Below, piece after piece: positions 1-10,745 of a stretch of DNA of 64,000 nt. Position numbers and translations under genes: made by a program. The notes beneath the pieces are model-generated. The model searched no databases and was not told the DNA's origin. It worked only from the letters and a program-made list of their open reading frames with translations. Numbering within the stretch: the stretch's first letter is position 1; each line of letters opens with the position of its first letter. Source of the DNA: Zygnema cylindricum (lineage: Eukaryota; Streptophyta; Zygnematophyceae; Zygnematales; Zygnemataceae); NCBI GenBank assembly GCA_037447655.1, contig JBBHKE010001803.1, positions 83,200-147,199 of the forward strand. The letters run 5' to 3'.

Positions 1-505
1 AAACTAATAATTTCAGCAGGGTCAAGTGAACTACGCTCTTTGGAAGAGATTGGCTTAAGAGCTTCTAAATTACGATTCATTTGCAAAGCTTGTAATGCTG
101 CAGATGGGATGGATGGGACGGTAGGTTTAGGGTTGGGAGAATCGGAAATCATAGTAGATAAAATACATAATCTTTCCTTAACCCTATGACTGTCCTGAAT
201 TGAGCGGTCAAGAATAGTGATTGCTTCCACCGTGATGGTGGAAGCGATTTCGGGCAAGTTAGTTACTGTCTTTTTAAAGAATGATAATGGAAGACGCGTG
301 CTAAACTGTTTACCCTCGCGATTGTGAACAACTGTCCCCTTTTCAAACGTGGTTACAGCTTTTGGATGGTTAAATCTCGTAAAACTTGACCAACTAGCGT
401 TGGAAGGTGGATAACTGTACGAGCCATATCAGTTAGGTGAGTTGGTGGTTTATTTGAGCCATAAGGGCTGCAAATTGGTCTTTGATCATAACGACCATTA
501 GAGTT
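1..505 (-). pseudogene. gag-like retroelement polyprotein fragment, runs off left edge
   Basis: Read on the minus strand, two overlapping frames together form one protein-like stretch of about 165 residues that continues past position 1. The first frame (505 to about 375) contains DMARTVIHLPTLVGQVLRDL and ends at a TAA. The second (about 435 to 1) contains AVTTFEKGTVVHNREGKQ and stays open to the edge. The change of frame looks like a single indel. The piece lies downstream, in minus-strand order, of the zinc-knuckle fragment at 1556-1898, with only a copia LTR between them, so I infer both are parts of one gag of a Ty3/gypsy-like element. It may belong to the same family as the protease-methyltransferase-RT element at 10284, which runs on the other strand. 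Family assignment is inferred from context; I recognise no catalytic motif here. Confidence 0.5.
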
Positions 506-1555
506 TGAAACTCTAAGACCTCCATAAGTCCTCAGAGTGGACAGCTTCCAAGAAGCCTATAGGATAATCCTGACCCCTTTGTGTTTAAGCAAAAATAACT
601 GCCACCCTGGCAAACAAAAACTCTGACCAACTTCACCCCTATGAAGACAAGACTCCCCTGAGTCGATAGCAAAAATAATCTCTGAATTTGCTCCCCTGAG
701 CAGTAAGTTATGGAGGGTCAAAGTTGACCTTTTGTACAGAAGCTCTCTGGGAGAGGGGGTCCTATCTTCTAATTTTTCTAAGTCCTTTCTCTCTCACAGA
801 CTCTATCTACTGATGTACGGAACCAATCATAATTGAGTTCCGTACGCAAAAGTACAGCTGCCGGTGTACTTTATGTACGGACATTGTACGACATGGCCAA
901 AATGTCGACACATGTCAAATCCGGATTCGGTGCCATAATCTCCGGAGATTCCACAATCCAACGGAATTTTGCCACGCGTCATCCGATGTGGCGATGGCCA
1001 CAAGCCGCCGAAATCTTCCTCCGCGATCTCAGCGCTAATCCTGGCCGTCCGATTAAATTCGGCTTTAATCGTAGCCGTAATAAATACATGCGCGGTATTT
1101 GTTTCATTTACGAAACAAATGCGCGGTACTGATTTGTGTCCGTACCATAAGTCGTACATTTATATATTACTGGATCTATATATCCCGTAATTCATTTCAG
1201 TTAAATGGTTTATCGCACGTATACGTATTTAAATAACTATCAAACTATATGCTACGTAACACTACCGCTAGACTTAACGGCTAAGGCTACCGGCTAATTC
1301 TTGTCTGACGGCCGGTAGGTACAAGGATCAAATCCTGCCGCCGGCACATACCTTTTAATTAAATAAATAAACCCTAATATAAAATTCCCGTAAACCTCAG
1401 GATAGCCAAGGTAGCCATGGCTCTAGCTTCCTCTCCAATTTCTCAGTGACTGCGACAAGTTTGAGAGTTGGAGAGAGAAGTTAGAGATAGACTGCCTCGA
1501 CTTCTATATTTCTTTTCAGACCTAGAAAATACTAATAAAACCATTAGTTTCTACA
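506..1555 (-). repeat. Copia family-B LTR, isolated, minus strand
   Basis: A complete LTR of about 1050 bp that begins TGTAGAAACTAATGG and ends GAGTTTCA on the minus strand. It is nearly the same as the LTR at 2779-3826 (both share the variant start and the GAAGTCGAG variant), so the two form a subfamily distinct from the LTRs of B1 and B2. No internal region is attached. Flanking pentamers are gagtt and tgcat, so there is no target-site duplication, which points to recombination or deletion after insertion. It interrupts a gag-like reading frame. The antisense strand of the LTR contains a tRNA-like box followed by TTTT near 1325-1355. Confidence 0.85.
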
Positions 1556-1898
1556 TGCATTTCCTCTCTCTCTTTTTGTCTTCGAGACACTTTAGGTGGA
1601 GAGTTTTTTTGTGGCTCTTTAATCGGCACCGATTGGACTACTTTGGCACATCTAGCCTGGATTCCACCAATTCGAATCTGATTTTGATATGAAAATTCAA
1701 GGTTTTTGATGTGACAACGATACACAAAGTGGCCGGTCTGTTTGCAGTGTGTACAGGTCGCAGATTTATCTGGACACATCTGAGCATCGTGCCTGGTTTT
1801 GCCACATCAGAAACAAATCCGATTCGATGGTTGATTTGGTGGGGTTCCCATGGCTAAGACCCTTGGTGGCCGATTATTTGGCCCCAAGCTACGAGGAT
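1556..1898 (-). pseudogene. gag fragment with two CCHC zinc knuckles
   Basis: On the minus strand a frame reads two adjacent CCHC boxes: the first, CGKTRHDAQMC preceded by CF and an in-frame stop between the two cysteines, and the second, CTHCKQTGHFVYRC, intact. The spacing CX2CX4HX4C is the nucleic-acid-binding knuckle of retrotransposon Gag proteins. A basic tail follows (SRRQKEREE) and the frame then runs into the copia LTR at 1555. The lower-coordinate fragment 1-505 probably continues the same protein. The boundary with the truncated LTR at 1899 is abrupt, with no duplication. Confidence 0.65.
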
Positions 1899-2511
1899 TT
1901 CGTGAACATCTCGCACGAAAACAAATGAATCGGACATTTGTTTTGACGACGGATATTTAATGTCGGATTTAATTTGACGGTGTATATCACTGCCGAGATC
2001 GCAGAATGGTCACTATGGCGTTTATCGACGTGGCGTGAAATGGCGCCACGTGGAGGGATGACATTTGGTCGCAGGAATTCCGGCGAACATAAGGACAAGT
2101 TAAAAGTGGACACGCGTCCACTTAATGGCGTTGCAATACTTAGGCCGTATAGAAAGTGCATCGGCCATAGTACTTTTCTGTACCCTACAATGTTTTGATC
2201 GGTTCGTACTTCAATAGATTGGGGTTGTGAGAGGGTTTTGGGACTTGGAGAATTTGGTAGATAGGTACCTCTCTCCCTTTGAGAGTTTGTATAAACTTGG
2301 CATTTTTGCCGACTCATAACTTATCGGCTGGTTGGCCGTTTTTAGTGATTCTTTTTGCTATGGACTGAGGGGAGTCCACGTTGCACAGGGGTGCTGTCAA
2401 ATTGTCAGTTTGCCTTCTTGGACAGCAGTGGTTGTTGCTTGAAGTGGGTTAGTTAAATACTATCTAGAGGCTTCTTGTATTCCGTAGTGTAATTGAGGAC
2501 ACAGAATTGCA
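1899..2511 (+). repeat. 5' LTR of element A, first part missing
   Basis: Matches the last 613 bp of the 3' LTR (9671-10283) at equal length and ends in the same GAATTGCA / ATAATTGCA form. The left part of the LTR is absent; the sequence instead joins the gag zinc-knuckle fragment at about 1898. It differs from the 3' LTR by scattered substitutions, so the insertion is not recent. Confidence 0.85.
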
Positions 2512-2512
2512 C

Positions 2513-2522
2513 GTTATGGGCC
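2513..2522 (+). other. primer binding site, half tRNA-iMet type, element A
   Basis: GTTATGGGCC lies two bases after the LTR end. It is complementary to the anticodon loop and stem of plant-type initiator tRNA-Met (the GGCCCATAAC region), not to the tRNA 3' end. The ATG inside it (2516-2518), complementary to the CAU anticodon, is in frame with gag and is the likely start codon. Confidence 0.65.
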
Positions 2523-4484
2523 TATCCTCTAGGGTGTCGACCTTCAATGGATATTGGTTCATCTATTGGGAAGCCATGATGATGGGAGCTTTGTGCGAAA
2601 AACGATGCTGGGGTATCGTCAGTGGACAAGTGAAACGTCCCCCTTCGGGAACTCCACCAGGATTTGGAGGAGTAAGGTTTCATGCAGCAACGCCTGCCTC
2701 AGCGGAGGAGGTAGATGATGGGGACAACAGTGTGTCCGAAAAGGGGAAAGGGAAGGAGACACCTCTCACTCCTATTGCTGTAGAAACTAATGGTTTTATT
2801 AGTATTTTCTAGGTCTGAAAAGAAATATAGAAGTCGAGGCAGTCTATCTCTAACTTCTCTCTCCAACTCTCAAACTTGTCGCATACACTGAGAAATTGGA
2901 GAGGAAGCTAGAGCCATGGCTACCTTGGCTATCCTGAGGTTTACGGGAATTTTATTTTAGGGTTTATATATTTAATTAAAATGTATGTGCCGGCGGCAGG
3001 ATTGATCCTTGTACCTACCGGCCGGCAGGCAGGAAATAGCCGGTAGCCTTAGCCGTTTAGTCTAGCGGTAGTGTTACGTATCATATAGTTTGATATTTAT
3101 TTAAATATGTATACGTGCGATAAACCATTTAACTGAAATGAATTACGGGATACATAGATCCAGTAATATATAATGTACGACTTACGGTACGGACAAAAAT
3201 CAGTACCGCGCATTTGTTTCGTAAATGAAACAAATACCGCGCATGTATTTATTACGGCTACGATTAAAGCCGAATTTAATCGGACGGCCGGGATTAGCGC
3301 CGAGATCGCGGAGGAAGATTTCGGCGGTTTGTGGCCATCGCCACATCGGATGACGCGTGGCGAAATTCCGTTGGATTGTGGAATCTCCGGAGATTATGGC
3401 ACCGAATCCGGATTTGACATGTGTCGACATTTTGGCCATGTCGTACAATGTCCGTACATAAAGTACACCGGCAGCTGTACTTTTGCGTACGGAACTCAAT
3501 TCTGATTGGTTCCGTACATCAGTAGATAGAGTCTGTGAGAGAGATAGGACTTAGAAAAATTAGAAGATAGGACCCCCACTCCCAGAGAGCTTCTGTACAA
3601 AAGGTCAACTTTGACCCTCCATAACTTACTGCTCAGGGGAGCAAATTCAGAGATTCTTTTTGCTATCGACTCAGGGGAGTCTTGTCTTCACAGGGGTGAA
3701 GTTGGTCAGAGATTTTGTCAGCCAGGGTGGCAGTTATTGTTGCTTAAACACAAAGGGGTCAGGATTATCCTAGAGGCTTCTTGGAAGCTGTCCACTCTGA
3801 GGACTTATGGAGGTCTCAGAGTTTCAATTGCCACAGTACCAGGAGCGACGACCGTGAAGACCGCGGAAAACGATACTCAAATGTGGGAGGATGTAAACAT
3901 GGCTGCCAAGAACTTAATTTTGAGGCACCTCACTCAAGCTTTGGCCACTCATCTTCACATTTACAAGGCCGAGGAGTTGTGGGTGAGTTTGGTGGAGATT
4001 TATAGAGCTGGAACTATTCAGGAGCTCCAGTTGGTTGAGCAAAAGATAGTGAGTTACACTTACAAAGGCGGAAAGATGTTAGATTAGTGTAATGATCTTT
4101 CTTGTTTGTATATGGAGATAGAAAGTGCCGGGTGGACAAGTACAATGAAAATGAAAGTTAACACTCTTATCATGAAGTTACCATATGAGTTCGAGAACAT
4201 AGTGTATCGAGTACAGGAAATGCTTGATAGTTTACGGAAATGGAACACAGTGGTTAGGATGATACTTGTGCAGGAAAACACAATGGAGATTAGGAGAGGA
4301 GGAAAGAGCATTCAAGCTCTAGCAGCAGGGGGCGACCGATGGGGGAAGGACTCAAAGAAACTGTACAAAGGGGAAAGAGATACTTCATTAGGACCGAGGC
4401 CCCCAAAGGGTCTTTGTCATTTTTGCAAAAAGTCGAGACACTTCATCGCAGATTGTGTCAGGCTGTCAGAGCTGAGGCTCTAAG
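2516..4484 (+). pseudogene. element A gag, split by a solo LTR
   Basis: Reading starts at the ATG in the primer site (MGLSSRVSTFNG), runs to 2778, is interrupted by the solo LTR 2779-3826 plus one copy of its 5-bp duplication, and resumes in frame at 3832. The N-terminal FNG...YWE block is the usual copia UBN2/gag start and aligns with the gag genes of B1 and B2. An in-frame TAG at 4085-4087 replaces a sense codon present in B1. A CCHC box, CHFCKKSRHFIADC, lies near the end (about 4414-4455). TAA at 4482-4484 closes the frame, and pol lies in another frame. Role when intact: nucleocapsid-like particle protein. Confidence 0.85.
2779..3826 (+). repeat. solo LTR, family B, with 5-bp duplication
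   Basis: Complete LTR from TGTAGAAACTAATGG to GAGTTTCA. It is flanked on both sides by attgc (2774-2778 and 3827-3831), and the gag of element A reads on across the empty site, so this is a solo LTR left by LTR-LTR recombination after insertion into element A. Nearly identical to the inverted LTR at 506-1555. The antisense tRNA-like box lies around 2985-3075. Confidence 0.95.
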
Positions 4485-4528
4485 ACAACTGTGGAGGGGG
4501 TTCTTTTGGAGGGAAGAAAAAGGCACTT

Positions 4529-5695
4529 GTGGTTACAAAAGTGACAGGAGAAACCGAGGATGGGGAGCTTCTTCTTGACGAGTGTCTGGAGGCGAAGGAG
4601 ATCCCTCGGAGACAGAAGTGTGCCCTTGGAGCAATTCGGGAAGCTCCACAAGAAGGATGGATCATCGACTCAGGTGCATCCATGCATATGTGTCGTGATA
4701 AGGAACTCTTCACTAAGCTAAGAAAGATCCTTACTGTAGAGATAGACTATGGGGATGGGAGAGTGGTTACTACATATCTAGTGGGATTAGTAGATCTCAA
4801 AGTCTTAGTGGAGAGTAAAAATTATATACTTACATTCTCAGATGTACTCTACATTCCTCAACTGAGTAAAAATCTTGTCTTTACGTCTGTGTTAAATAAC
4901 AAAGAGTTTGATACCTTCACTAGAAATGGAGTCTTTACAGCTAAGTATGGGGATGAAGTTTACTTCACGGCAGATAAGGGTAGCCAAGGAATGATTAGGC
5001 TTAACCTGAGTAATGAAAAGAAGAATGCTTACTATGTTGGTGTTCCTAAGTTGATGATTTGGCATAAGCGGTTGGGGCATGTTCATTTTGATAGGTCGAG
5101 GGAATTGAAAAAGCTTGGGGTAGTAGAATGCATTCAATTTGGGGATAATGAAATGATGGATGATTGTAGTGGCTGTGCTTAAGGTAAGGCTCACAGACTT
5201 CCCTTTCCAAAAGCCGCCACATATAGAGGTGAGAAAGTATTAGATTTGGTCCACACAGATATTTGGGGACTTGCAAAAGTACCTTCGGTTGGAGGAAAGA
5301 AGTTTATGAAGACAATAACCGATGACTGGTCTAGATACTCTAGAGTATACTTTCTAAAAACAAAGTTTCAAGCATCAACTTACTTCAAAGAATATAAAGC
5401 ATGGAGTGAGAAGCTGCATGAAACCCCCATTAAGAGGATAAGGAGTGATAATGGGGGGGAATATACCTCTAACCAGTTTGAGGAATATATGAGAGATGAG
5501 GGAGTGCAGCACCAGAAAACTATACCATATAACCTGGAACAAAATAAGGTAGCTGAGAGGTTGAATAGAACACTAGGAGATAGTGCATGCAGTATGTTGG
5601 CCGACAAGAAAATAGGAAAGAGATTTTGGGCAGAAGCAATGAACTGTGCCAACTACATTAAGAATAAAGTCCTTACCTCAGCTGTAAAGGAGTGA
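4529..5695 (+). pseudogene. element A protease and integrase
   Basis: Aspartic protease signature IIDSGASMHMC at about 4660-4694, then the integrase zinc-binding region (WHKRLGHVHFD ... CSGCA, about 5060-5180) and the integrase core with VHTDIWG, RSDNGGEY and VAERLNRT carrying the D, D and E of the DD35E triad. An in-frame TAA at 5180-5182 stands where B1 and B2 have CAA. A further frame change occurs at the end, where TGA closes the frame and the next block starts at 5692. Family: copia pol; acts in the virus-like particle and at integration. Confidence 0.9.
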
Positions 5696-7821
5696 CACCT
5701 TATGAGAGATGGGTTGGAAGGAAACCACATATCTCACACCTTAAAGTATTCGGGAGCCAAGTTTACAGTCTTGAAACAGATAGGAAAAACTGTAAACTAG
5801 ATGTTAAGGGAAAACCTGGATACTTTTTGGGATATGATGAGGATGTTAAGGGATATAGAGTCTATGACTTATCAAAGAAAGATATCATTCTGGTCAAACA
5901 CTTAGTTGTCATGGATGAAGGGAAGTCATTTGACCCCTTCAAATATAGAAAGAAGATAAGAATCAGATTTGAGTCTGAAAGTGAGGAGAACTCGGTCGTT
6001 CCCGAAAGTGACATAAGTGAAACCATGATTGCAGATTCAGGGGAGATCAGAGATACTGGAGACTCACCGGAAATATCACATACCCCTATGGACTTCGAGG
6101 AGATAGAAGATGTGGGACCAGAACCGACTTCTATGAACAAGGGAGCCGATGAGACTATGAGGAGAAATCCAAGACTTCCATCCATTCCAGCTTCCGAGTT
6201 TGAGGGAGGGAGAAAGAGCAACAAAATGTTACAGGAAAAACAGGTCACTCTTAAGGTAACTAAGCTATCTCACCCAGATGAGCCTGAGTCTTACTCAGAG
6301 GTAGTAAATAGTCTCGAGAAAGAAAGATGGATTAGTGCCATAAATGATGAGACGACCTCTATCATGGAAAAAAATACTTGGGAACTAGCGGATTGTCCTC
6401 CTGACAAAAAACCTATTGTGTGTAAATGGGTATTTAAATTAAAACTGAACCCAGATAATACCATTGAGAGATATAAGGCTCGATTGGTAGCGAAAGGGTT
6501 CACCCAAAAAGAGGGGATTGACTATGAGGAGACCTTTGCTCCTGTTGTTCGGTTCCCATCAGTAAGGATTCTCCTCAGTGTGGCAGCAGCGGAAGACATG
6601 GAAATACACTAGATGGACATTAAGACTGATTTTCTTAATGGTGAGTTAGAGGAAGAAATTTTCATGAGGTAACCCGTGGGGTTCGTGGAAGAAGGAGAAG
6701 AGAGCAAAGTCTGTAGGCTCATAAAGTCCTTATATGGACTGAAGCAGGATCCTCGACAGTGGAATAAGAAACTAGATGAGTTTCTCACCTGTCTGGGATA
6801 TATCCGGATCAGCTCAGACTATTCTATCTATATGTTTGAAGATGAGAATGGTGTCATTTTTATTGCAATTTATATGGATGATCTGTTTGTGTGAAGTAAG
6901 TCTTTGGAGAAGATCAATAGGCTAAAGAAAGATCTTAGGGGCAGATTTGATATGAAGGATTAAGGGGAGGCAAAATATATTTTTAGGACCTAAATGGAGA
7001 GAGATAGGGGGAAGAAGATTATCAGAATTACTCAGAAAGAAGCAATAGGAAATATTAGTGTTGGGTATCGAGGACCCTTTGCCGATATTCGATAAATATC
7101 GAATTTCAAGTACCCGATAATCGATATATCGCTTCGATATATCGAAAACCAAATTATCGCGATATATCGGTGATATATCGCCGATATATCGAGCCATAAA
7201 AAACTGAAATTTCCATTTTTTTTACCCCCCCCCCACGCCCCGGCTCGGTGAAGTAATATCCGTAAGATTTTCCGTACTATGACTGTACGAACACCCATTT
7301 TTTTGCGATATATATCGCGATAATTTATGTTGGTCCTGGTACGATATATCGAGGAATCTGCTCGATCGATATTCGATATATCGAATATCGCAATTATCGC
7401 GATATGAATTTACCTGATACCTAACACTAGGAAATATGCTTGAGAAATTCCAGATGGAAAATACTAACAGTTGTACCACTCCCATGGACTTGAAAAAAGT
7501 AAGTGATGGGAGTGTAGAAGGAGGAGTGATGATCTTAGATGAACAGATGAGCCCACAGGGGAGAGAATTTATGAAGTCTATCTCCTATAAACAGGTTGTA
7601 GGAAGTTTATTCTATTTCATGAATTGTACCAGGTCGGACATAGCGACAGCAGTTGGAGTACTCAGTAGGAGTCTTAATGATCCTAGGAAGAGAGACTGGG
7701 AGGCATCCAAGAGAGTCATGAGATATCTGGTGGGAACTAGAGAGTTATGGTTGTGATTGGGAGGGGAGCACACTAACATCACTACTTGGAGTGATGCCAG
7801 TTATGAGGACGCACCTTTGAG
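5692..7821 (+). pseudogene. element A integrase tail and reverse transcriptase
   Basis: Begins with the conserved TPYERWVGRKP integrase tail, then an acidic linker, then RT from CKWVFKLKLNPDNTIERYK through the KARLVAKGF block and the catalytic IYMDDLFV (about 6865-6890; copia elements usually have YVDD). In-frame stops at 6610-6612 (TAG for CAG), 6670-6672 (TAA for CAA), about 6892, about 6961 and about 6991 (TAA for CAA). A 374-bp MITE interrupts at 7056-7429, after which the frame resumes with MLEKFQMENTNSCTTPM. The C-terminal part ends at the solo LTR at 7822 within the SDASY RNase H segment. Confidence 0.9.
7056..7429. mobile_element. hAT-like MITE rich in CGATATATCG
   Basis: Starts TAGTGTTGGGTATC and ends with the near-complement GATACCTAACACTA. 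It is flanked by a perfect 8-bp duplication ggaaatat (7048-7055 and 7430-7437) and interrupts the RT of element A, whose frame reads across the empty site. An 8-bp duplication with TAGTGTTGGG ends suits the hAT superfamily. The interior is mostly overlapping palindromes of CGATATATCG type plus a C-run. No ORF for a transposase. A second, inverted copy is at 56512-56971. Confidence 0.85.
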
Positions 7822-8827
7822 TGCAATTCTGTGTCCTCCATTGGACCACAGAATACAGGAAGCCTCTAGATAGTATTTAACTAACCCACTTTAAGCCACA
7901 ACCACTGCTGCCCAAGAAGGCAAACTGACAATTTGACTGCACCCCTGTGTAGCCTGGACTCCCTTGAGTCCGTAGCAAAAAGAATCACTGAAAACGGCCA
8001 ACCAGCCGATAAGTTATGAGCCGGCAAAAATGCCAATTTATACAAGGCTCTCTTAGAGAGAGAGAGGTGTCTATCTACCAAAATTTCCTAAGTCCTAAAT
8101 CTCTCTCACAACCCCTATCTACTAAAGTACGAACCAATCATATTACTGTAAAGTACAGAAAGGTACTACGGCCGATGTCCTTTCTGTACGGCCGGTGTAC
8201 GACAAGGCTACTGAGTGGACCCGTGTCATTTTTCCACTCGTTCGTATATTCTCCAGAATTTTCGCGACCGAATGTCATCCTTCCACGCGGCGCCACGTCA
8301 TGCCACGTCCATATAATCCAAAGTGACCATTCCGCGATCTCGGCGATGACGTGCGCCGTCGGATTAAATCGGACATTAAATGTCGACCGTTTAAACAAAG
8401 GTCCGTTTCATTTGTTTCGTGCGAAATGACGTTCGCACTAAACCTTAACAGGTTCTATGTTCGTTTCGTCCATATTCAGTTAAATCATTTCAGTGTAATA
8501 CAATAATTTAAATATAAATGAAACCCTATATCATCTAACGGACTTCTACGACAGACTGGTTAGAGCTAACGGCTACGCCGCGCTCTATCGGTCGGGGGTT
8601 CGAGTCCTGCCGGACTCAACCTTTTGTTGAGAGTGACGTAAGTCACTCTTTAGTCCTTCCTATGGAGCTGAGGCAGCCATGGCTCCATCGCTCTTTCTCT
8701 CCTTCAGTGACTACAATAAGTATCGGGGAAAGAGAGAAGAGATGGAGGCAGGCTGCCATCATTTTCTATATATGTTTCCGCTAATTTATTTTAGACCTAG
8801 AAAATACAAAAACTACTTATTTCAACA
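7822..8827 (-). repeat. solo LTR, family A, minus strand
   Basis: Full-length LTR of 1006 bp, the reverse of 9278-10283. It begins TGCAATTCTGTG on the plus strand and ends TTTCAACA. Flanks are ttgag (7817-7821) and atgag (8828-8832), a 5-bp duplication with one mismatch. It splits the RNase H of element A. Its plus strand carries a tRNA-like segment with GGTTAGAGC (A-box-like) and GGTTCGAGTCC (a consensus B box) at about 8558-8610, followed by TTTT. Confidence 0.9.
8558..8625 (+). other. tRNA-like A box/B box segment inside LTR
   Basis: CTGGTTAGAGC and GGGTTCGAGTCC are spaced roughly as Pol III internal promoter boxes, and the segment is followed by CCTTTTG. It does not fold into a full cloverleaf by eye: the acceptor stem is missing. 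It is antisense to the LTR and recurs in diverged form in LTR families B and D. Not called as a tRNA gene. Confidence 0.35.
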
Positions 8828-9264
8828 ATGAGAAGATGCACTTCTAGGTATGTGTTGTATGTTGGGGAAGGTGTTTGCTGTTGGAGCAGTAAGCAACAAA
8901 AGGTTGTTGCTCATCTACTATGGAGGCTGAGTACATGGCCTGTTGTTCTGCTATGAAAGAGTTGATGTGGGTCAAGTCCTTGCTGCAAGAACTGGGGTAT
9001 ATGAAGGAGGGAGTGCATGAAGTGTTTTGTGATAATCAAGCTGCCATTGCAATTGCAGCTAATCCAAAACATCATTTTAAGGCTAATCATATGGACATAA
9101 GATTAAGTTTTGTAAGAGAAAAAGTTGAGAATAAAATCGTGAATCTTGTATATAGATCTGATGAGGAAAAGGTAGCTGATATGATGACAAAACCGGTGCC
9201 TTCTTCCAAGTTAAAATATTGCAGAGAAAAATGTGGATTAAAACTGAAATTTAAATTTGACTAG
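8828..9264 (+). pseudogene. element A RNase H, C-terminal part
   Basis: After the solo LTR the copia RNase H resumes with RCTS...YVLYVGEG (frameshifted near 8900) and then MEAEYMACCSAMKELMWVKS, VFCDNQAAIAIA, KHHFKANHMDIRLSFVRE and VADMMTKPVPSSKL, and stops at TAG 9262-9264. These are the standard copia RNase H blocks, closely matching B1 and B2. Directly downstream is the purine-rich tract AGAAAATAAGGGGAG and the 3' LTR. Confidence 0.9.
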
Positions 9265-9277
9265 AAAATAAGGGGAG

Positions 9278-10283
9278 TGTTGAAATTATTAGTTATATAT
9301 GGTATTTTCTAGGTCTAAATTTAGTAGAAATAGTAAAAGGAAAAAGGCGGACAACCTGTCTCCACCTCCTCTCTCTACCCACCATACTTGTCGTTGTCAC
9401 TAAGGATAGAGAGGGTGGCTGAGCCATGGCTGTCCTAGCTTAAGCTGGCAGGGCTAAAGAGTGACTTATGTCACTCTCAAATAAAGGTTGAGTCCAGCAG
9501 GACTTGAACCTCCGACCGGCAGAGCGCGGAGTAGCCGTTAGCTCTAGCCAGTCTGTCGTAGATGTCCGTTAAGATACATTAAGTTTGATATATATTTAAA
9601 CAGTGTTACGACCATGAATTCGATTAACAGAATGACAAACGAAGGAACATAGAACAAATTATTATATAGTGCGAACATTATCTCGCACGAAAACAAATGA
9701 ATCCGACATTTGTTTTGACGGCGGACATTTAATGTCTGATTTAATCGGACGGTGTATATCACTGCCGAGATCGCGGAATGTTCACTTTGGCGTTTATGGA
9801 CGTGGCATGAAATGGCGCCACGTGGAGGGATGACATTTGGTCGCAGGAATTCCGGCGAACATAAGGACAAGTTAGAAGTGGACAGGCGTCCACTTAATGG
9901 GGTTGACGTACTCAGGCCGTATAGAAAGTACATCGGCCATAGTACTTTTCTATACCCTACAGTGATCTGATTGGTTCGTACTTCAATAGATAGGGGTTGT
10001 GAGAGGGATTTATGACTTAGAGAATTTGGTAGATAGGTACCTCTCTCCCTTTGAGAGTTTGTATAAACTTGGCATTTTTGCCGACTCATAACTTATCGGC
10101 TGGTTGGCCGTTTTCAGTGATTCTTTTTGCTACGGACTGAGGGGAGTCCAGGCTGCACAAGGGTGCTGTCAAATTGTCAGTTTGCCTTCTTTGACAGCAA
10201 TGGTTGTGGCTTGAAGTGGGTTAGTTAAATAGTATCTAGAGGCTTCCTGTATTCTGTAGTCCAATGGAGGACATATAATTGCA
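9278..10283 (+). repeat. 3' LTR of element A
   Basis: Starts TGTTGAAATTATTAG right after the purine tract and ends ATATAATTGCA; 1006 bp, the same length as the solo copy at 7822-8827. Its right neighbour is the gypsy-type protease frame, which starts at once (gac ccg-like codon DP), showing that element A sits within the gypsy-type element. Confidence 0.9.
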
Positions 10284-10745
10284 GACCCACACATCTGTTT
10301 TCTAGATAATGGGAAACGGGCATTTTCACTCAATGGTGTCACACCGTCATTAACACTTATGGACACCGGTGCAAAACTAGTTATTTTGGGGTCATCTTTT
10401 TCACTAAAACTAGGTGTGATAGTTGATAATCTTCAGTCCACCACAACACGCCTACTCACCTCAACGGGAACCACCGAACTAGTTTTGGGCATTACAAAGG
10501 ATCCACTCTGTTTTAGGTTTCAAAATGGTACAGAATCTGATTTTGCAGAAGTCCTTGCTCACGCATTGGTCATTAATTGTAGTGACTACTAATGTTTAGT
10601 GGGGCAAGATGTGATTTTCAGAGTAAGAGTCGGCGTTGACATGTACGATCAAAAATTTTTCTACTGTCGAACCGATTATCCGGAAAAGAAAATGTGTCTC
10701 CCTCTAATTTCCACACGACAACCCTTACTGATTATTGCTCACGCT
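10284..10745 (+). pseudogene. gypsy-type aspartic protease
   Basis: The open frame from 10284 contains LTLMDTGAKLVILGSSF (DTGA active site, about 10359), then DFAEVLAHALVINCSDY, a TAA at about 10590, and in the same frame LVGQDVIFRVRVGVDMYD, the usual LLGxDFL-like close of a Ty3/gypsy protease domain. A second stop lies at about 10749. The N-terminus is cut off by element A. In this family the protease releases Gag and Pol products in the particle. Order here (protease, methyltransferase, RT) is unusual because of the methyltransferase between them. Confidence 0.75.

Larger units (their letters stand above)
1899..10283 (+). mobile_element. Ty1/copia element A, 5'-truncated, decayed
   Basis: Order on the plus strand: truncated 5' LTR (1899-2511), tRNA-Met half-primer site (2513-2522), gag with one zinc knuckle, protease, integrase, RT, RNase H, purine tract (9264-9277) and 3' LTR (9278-10283). 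Protease before integrase before RT is the Ty1/copia order. Coding is broken by stops and frameshifts and by three later insertions: a solo family-B LTR (2779-3826), a hAT-like MITE (7056-7429) and a solo family-A LTR (7822-8827). Removing these insertions about halves the gap to a normal 5-kb copia element. The 3' flank is gaccc; the 5' flank is lost with the first 390 or so bases of the LTR, so no target duplication can be shown. Confidence 0.9.

Noticed and set aside
827-1190. ORFs of 70-110 codons on both strands of every family-B LTR
   Set aside because: They recur only because the LTR DNA recurs; both strands and several frames are open at once and no motif is seen, so I treat them as chance frames in GC-richer LTR sequence.
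2779-3831. Chimeric LTR-gag ORF starting at 3611 as a real gene
   Set aside because: Its first part is LTR sequence; the gag part belongs to element A and was joined by the solo LTR insertion.
7056-7429. CRISPR-like or satellite array from repeated CGATATATCG
   Set aside because: No regular spacers; TIRs and an 8-bp duplication make it a MITE.
8546-8616. tRNA gene in LTR A
   Set aside because: B box and A-like box are good, but acceptor and anticodon stems do not pair; reported as a tRNA-like segment only.
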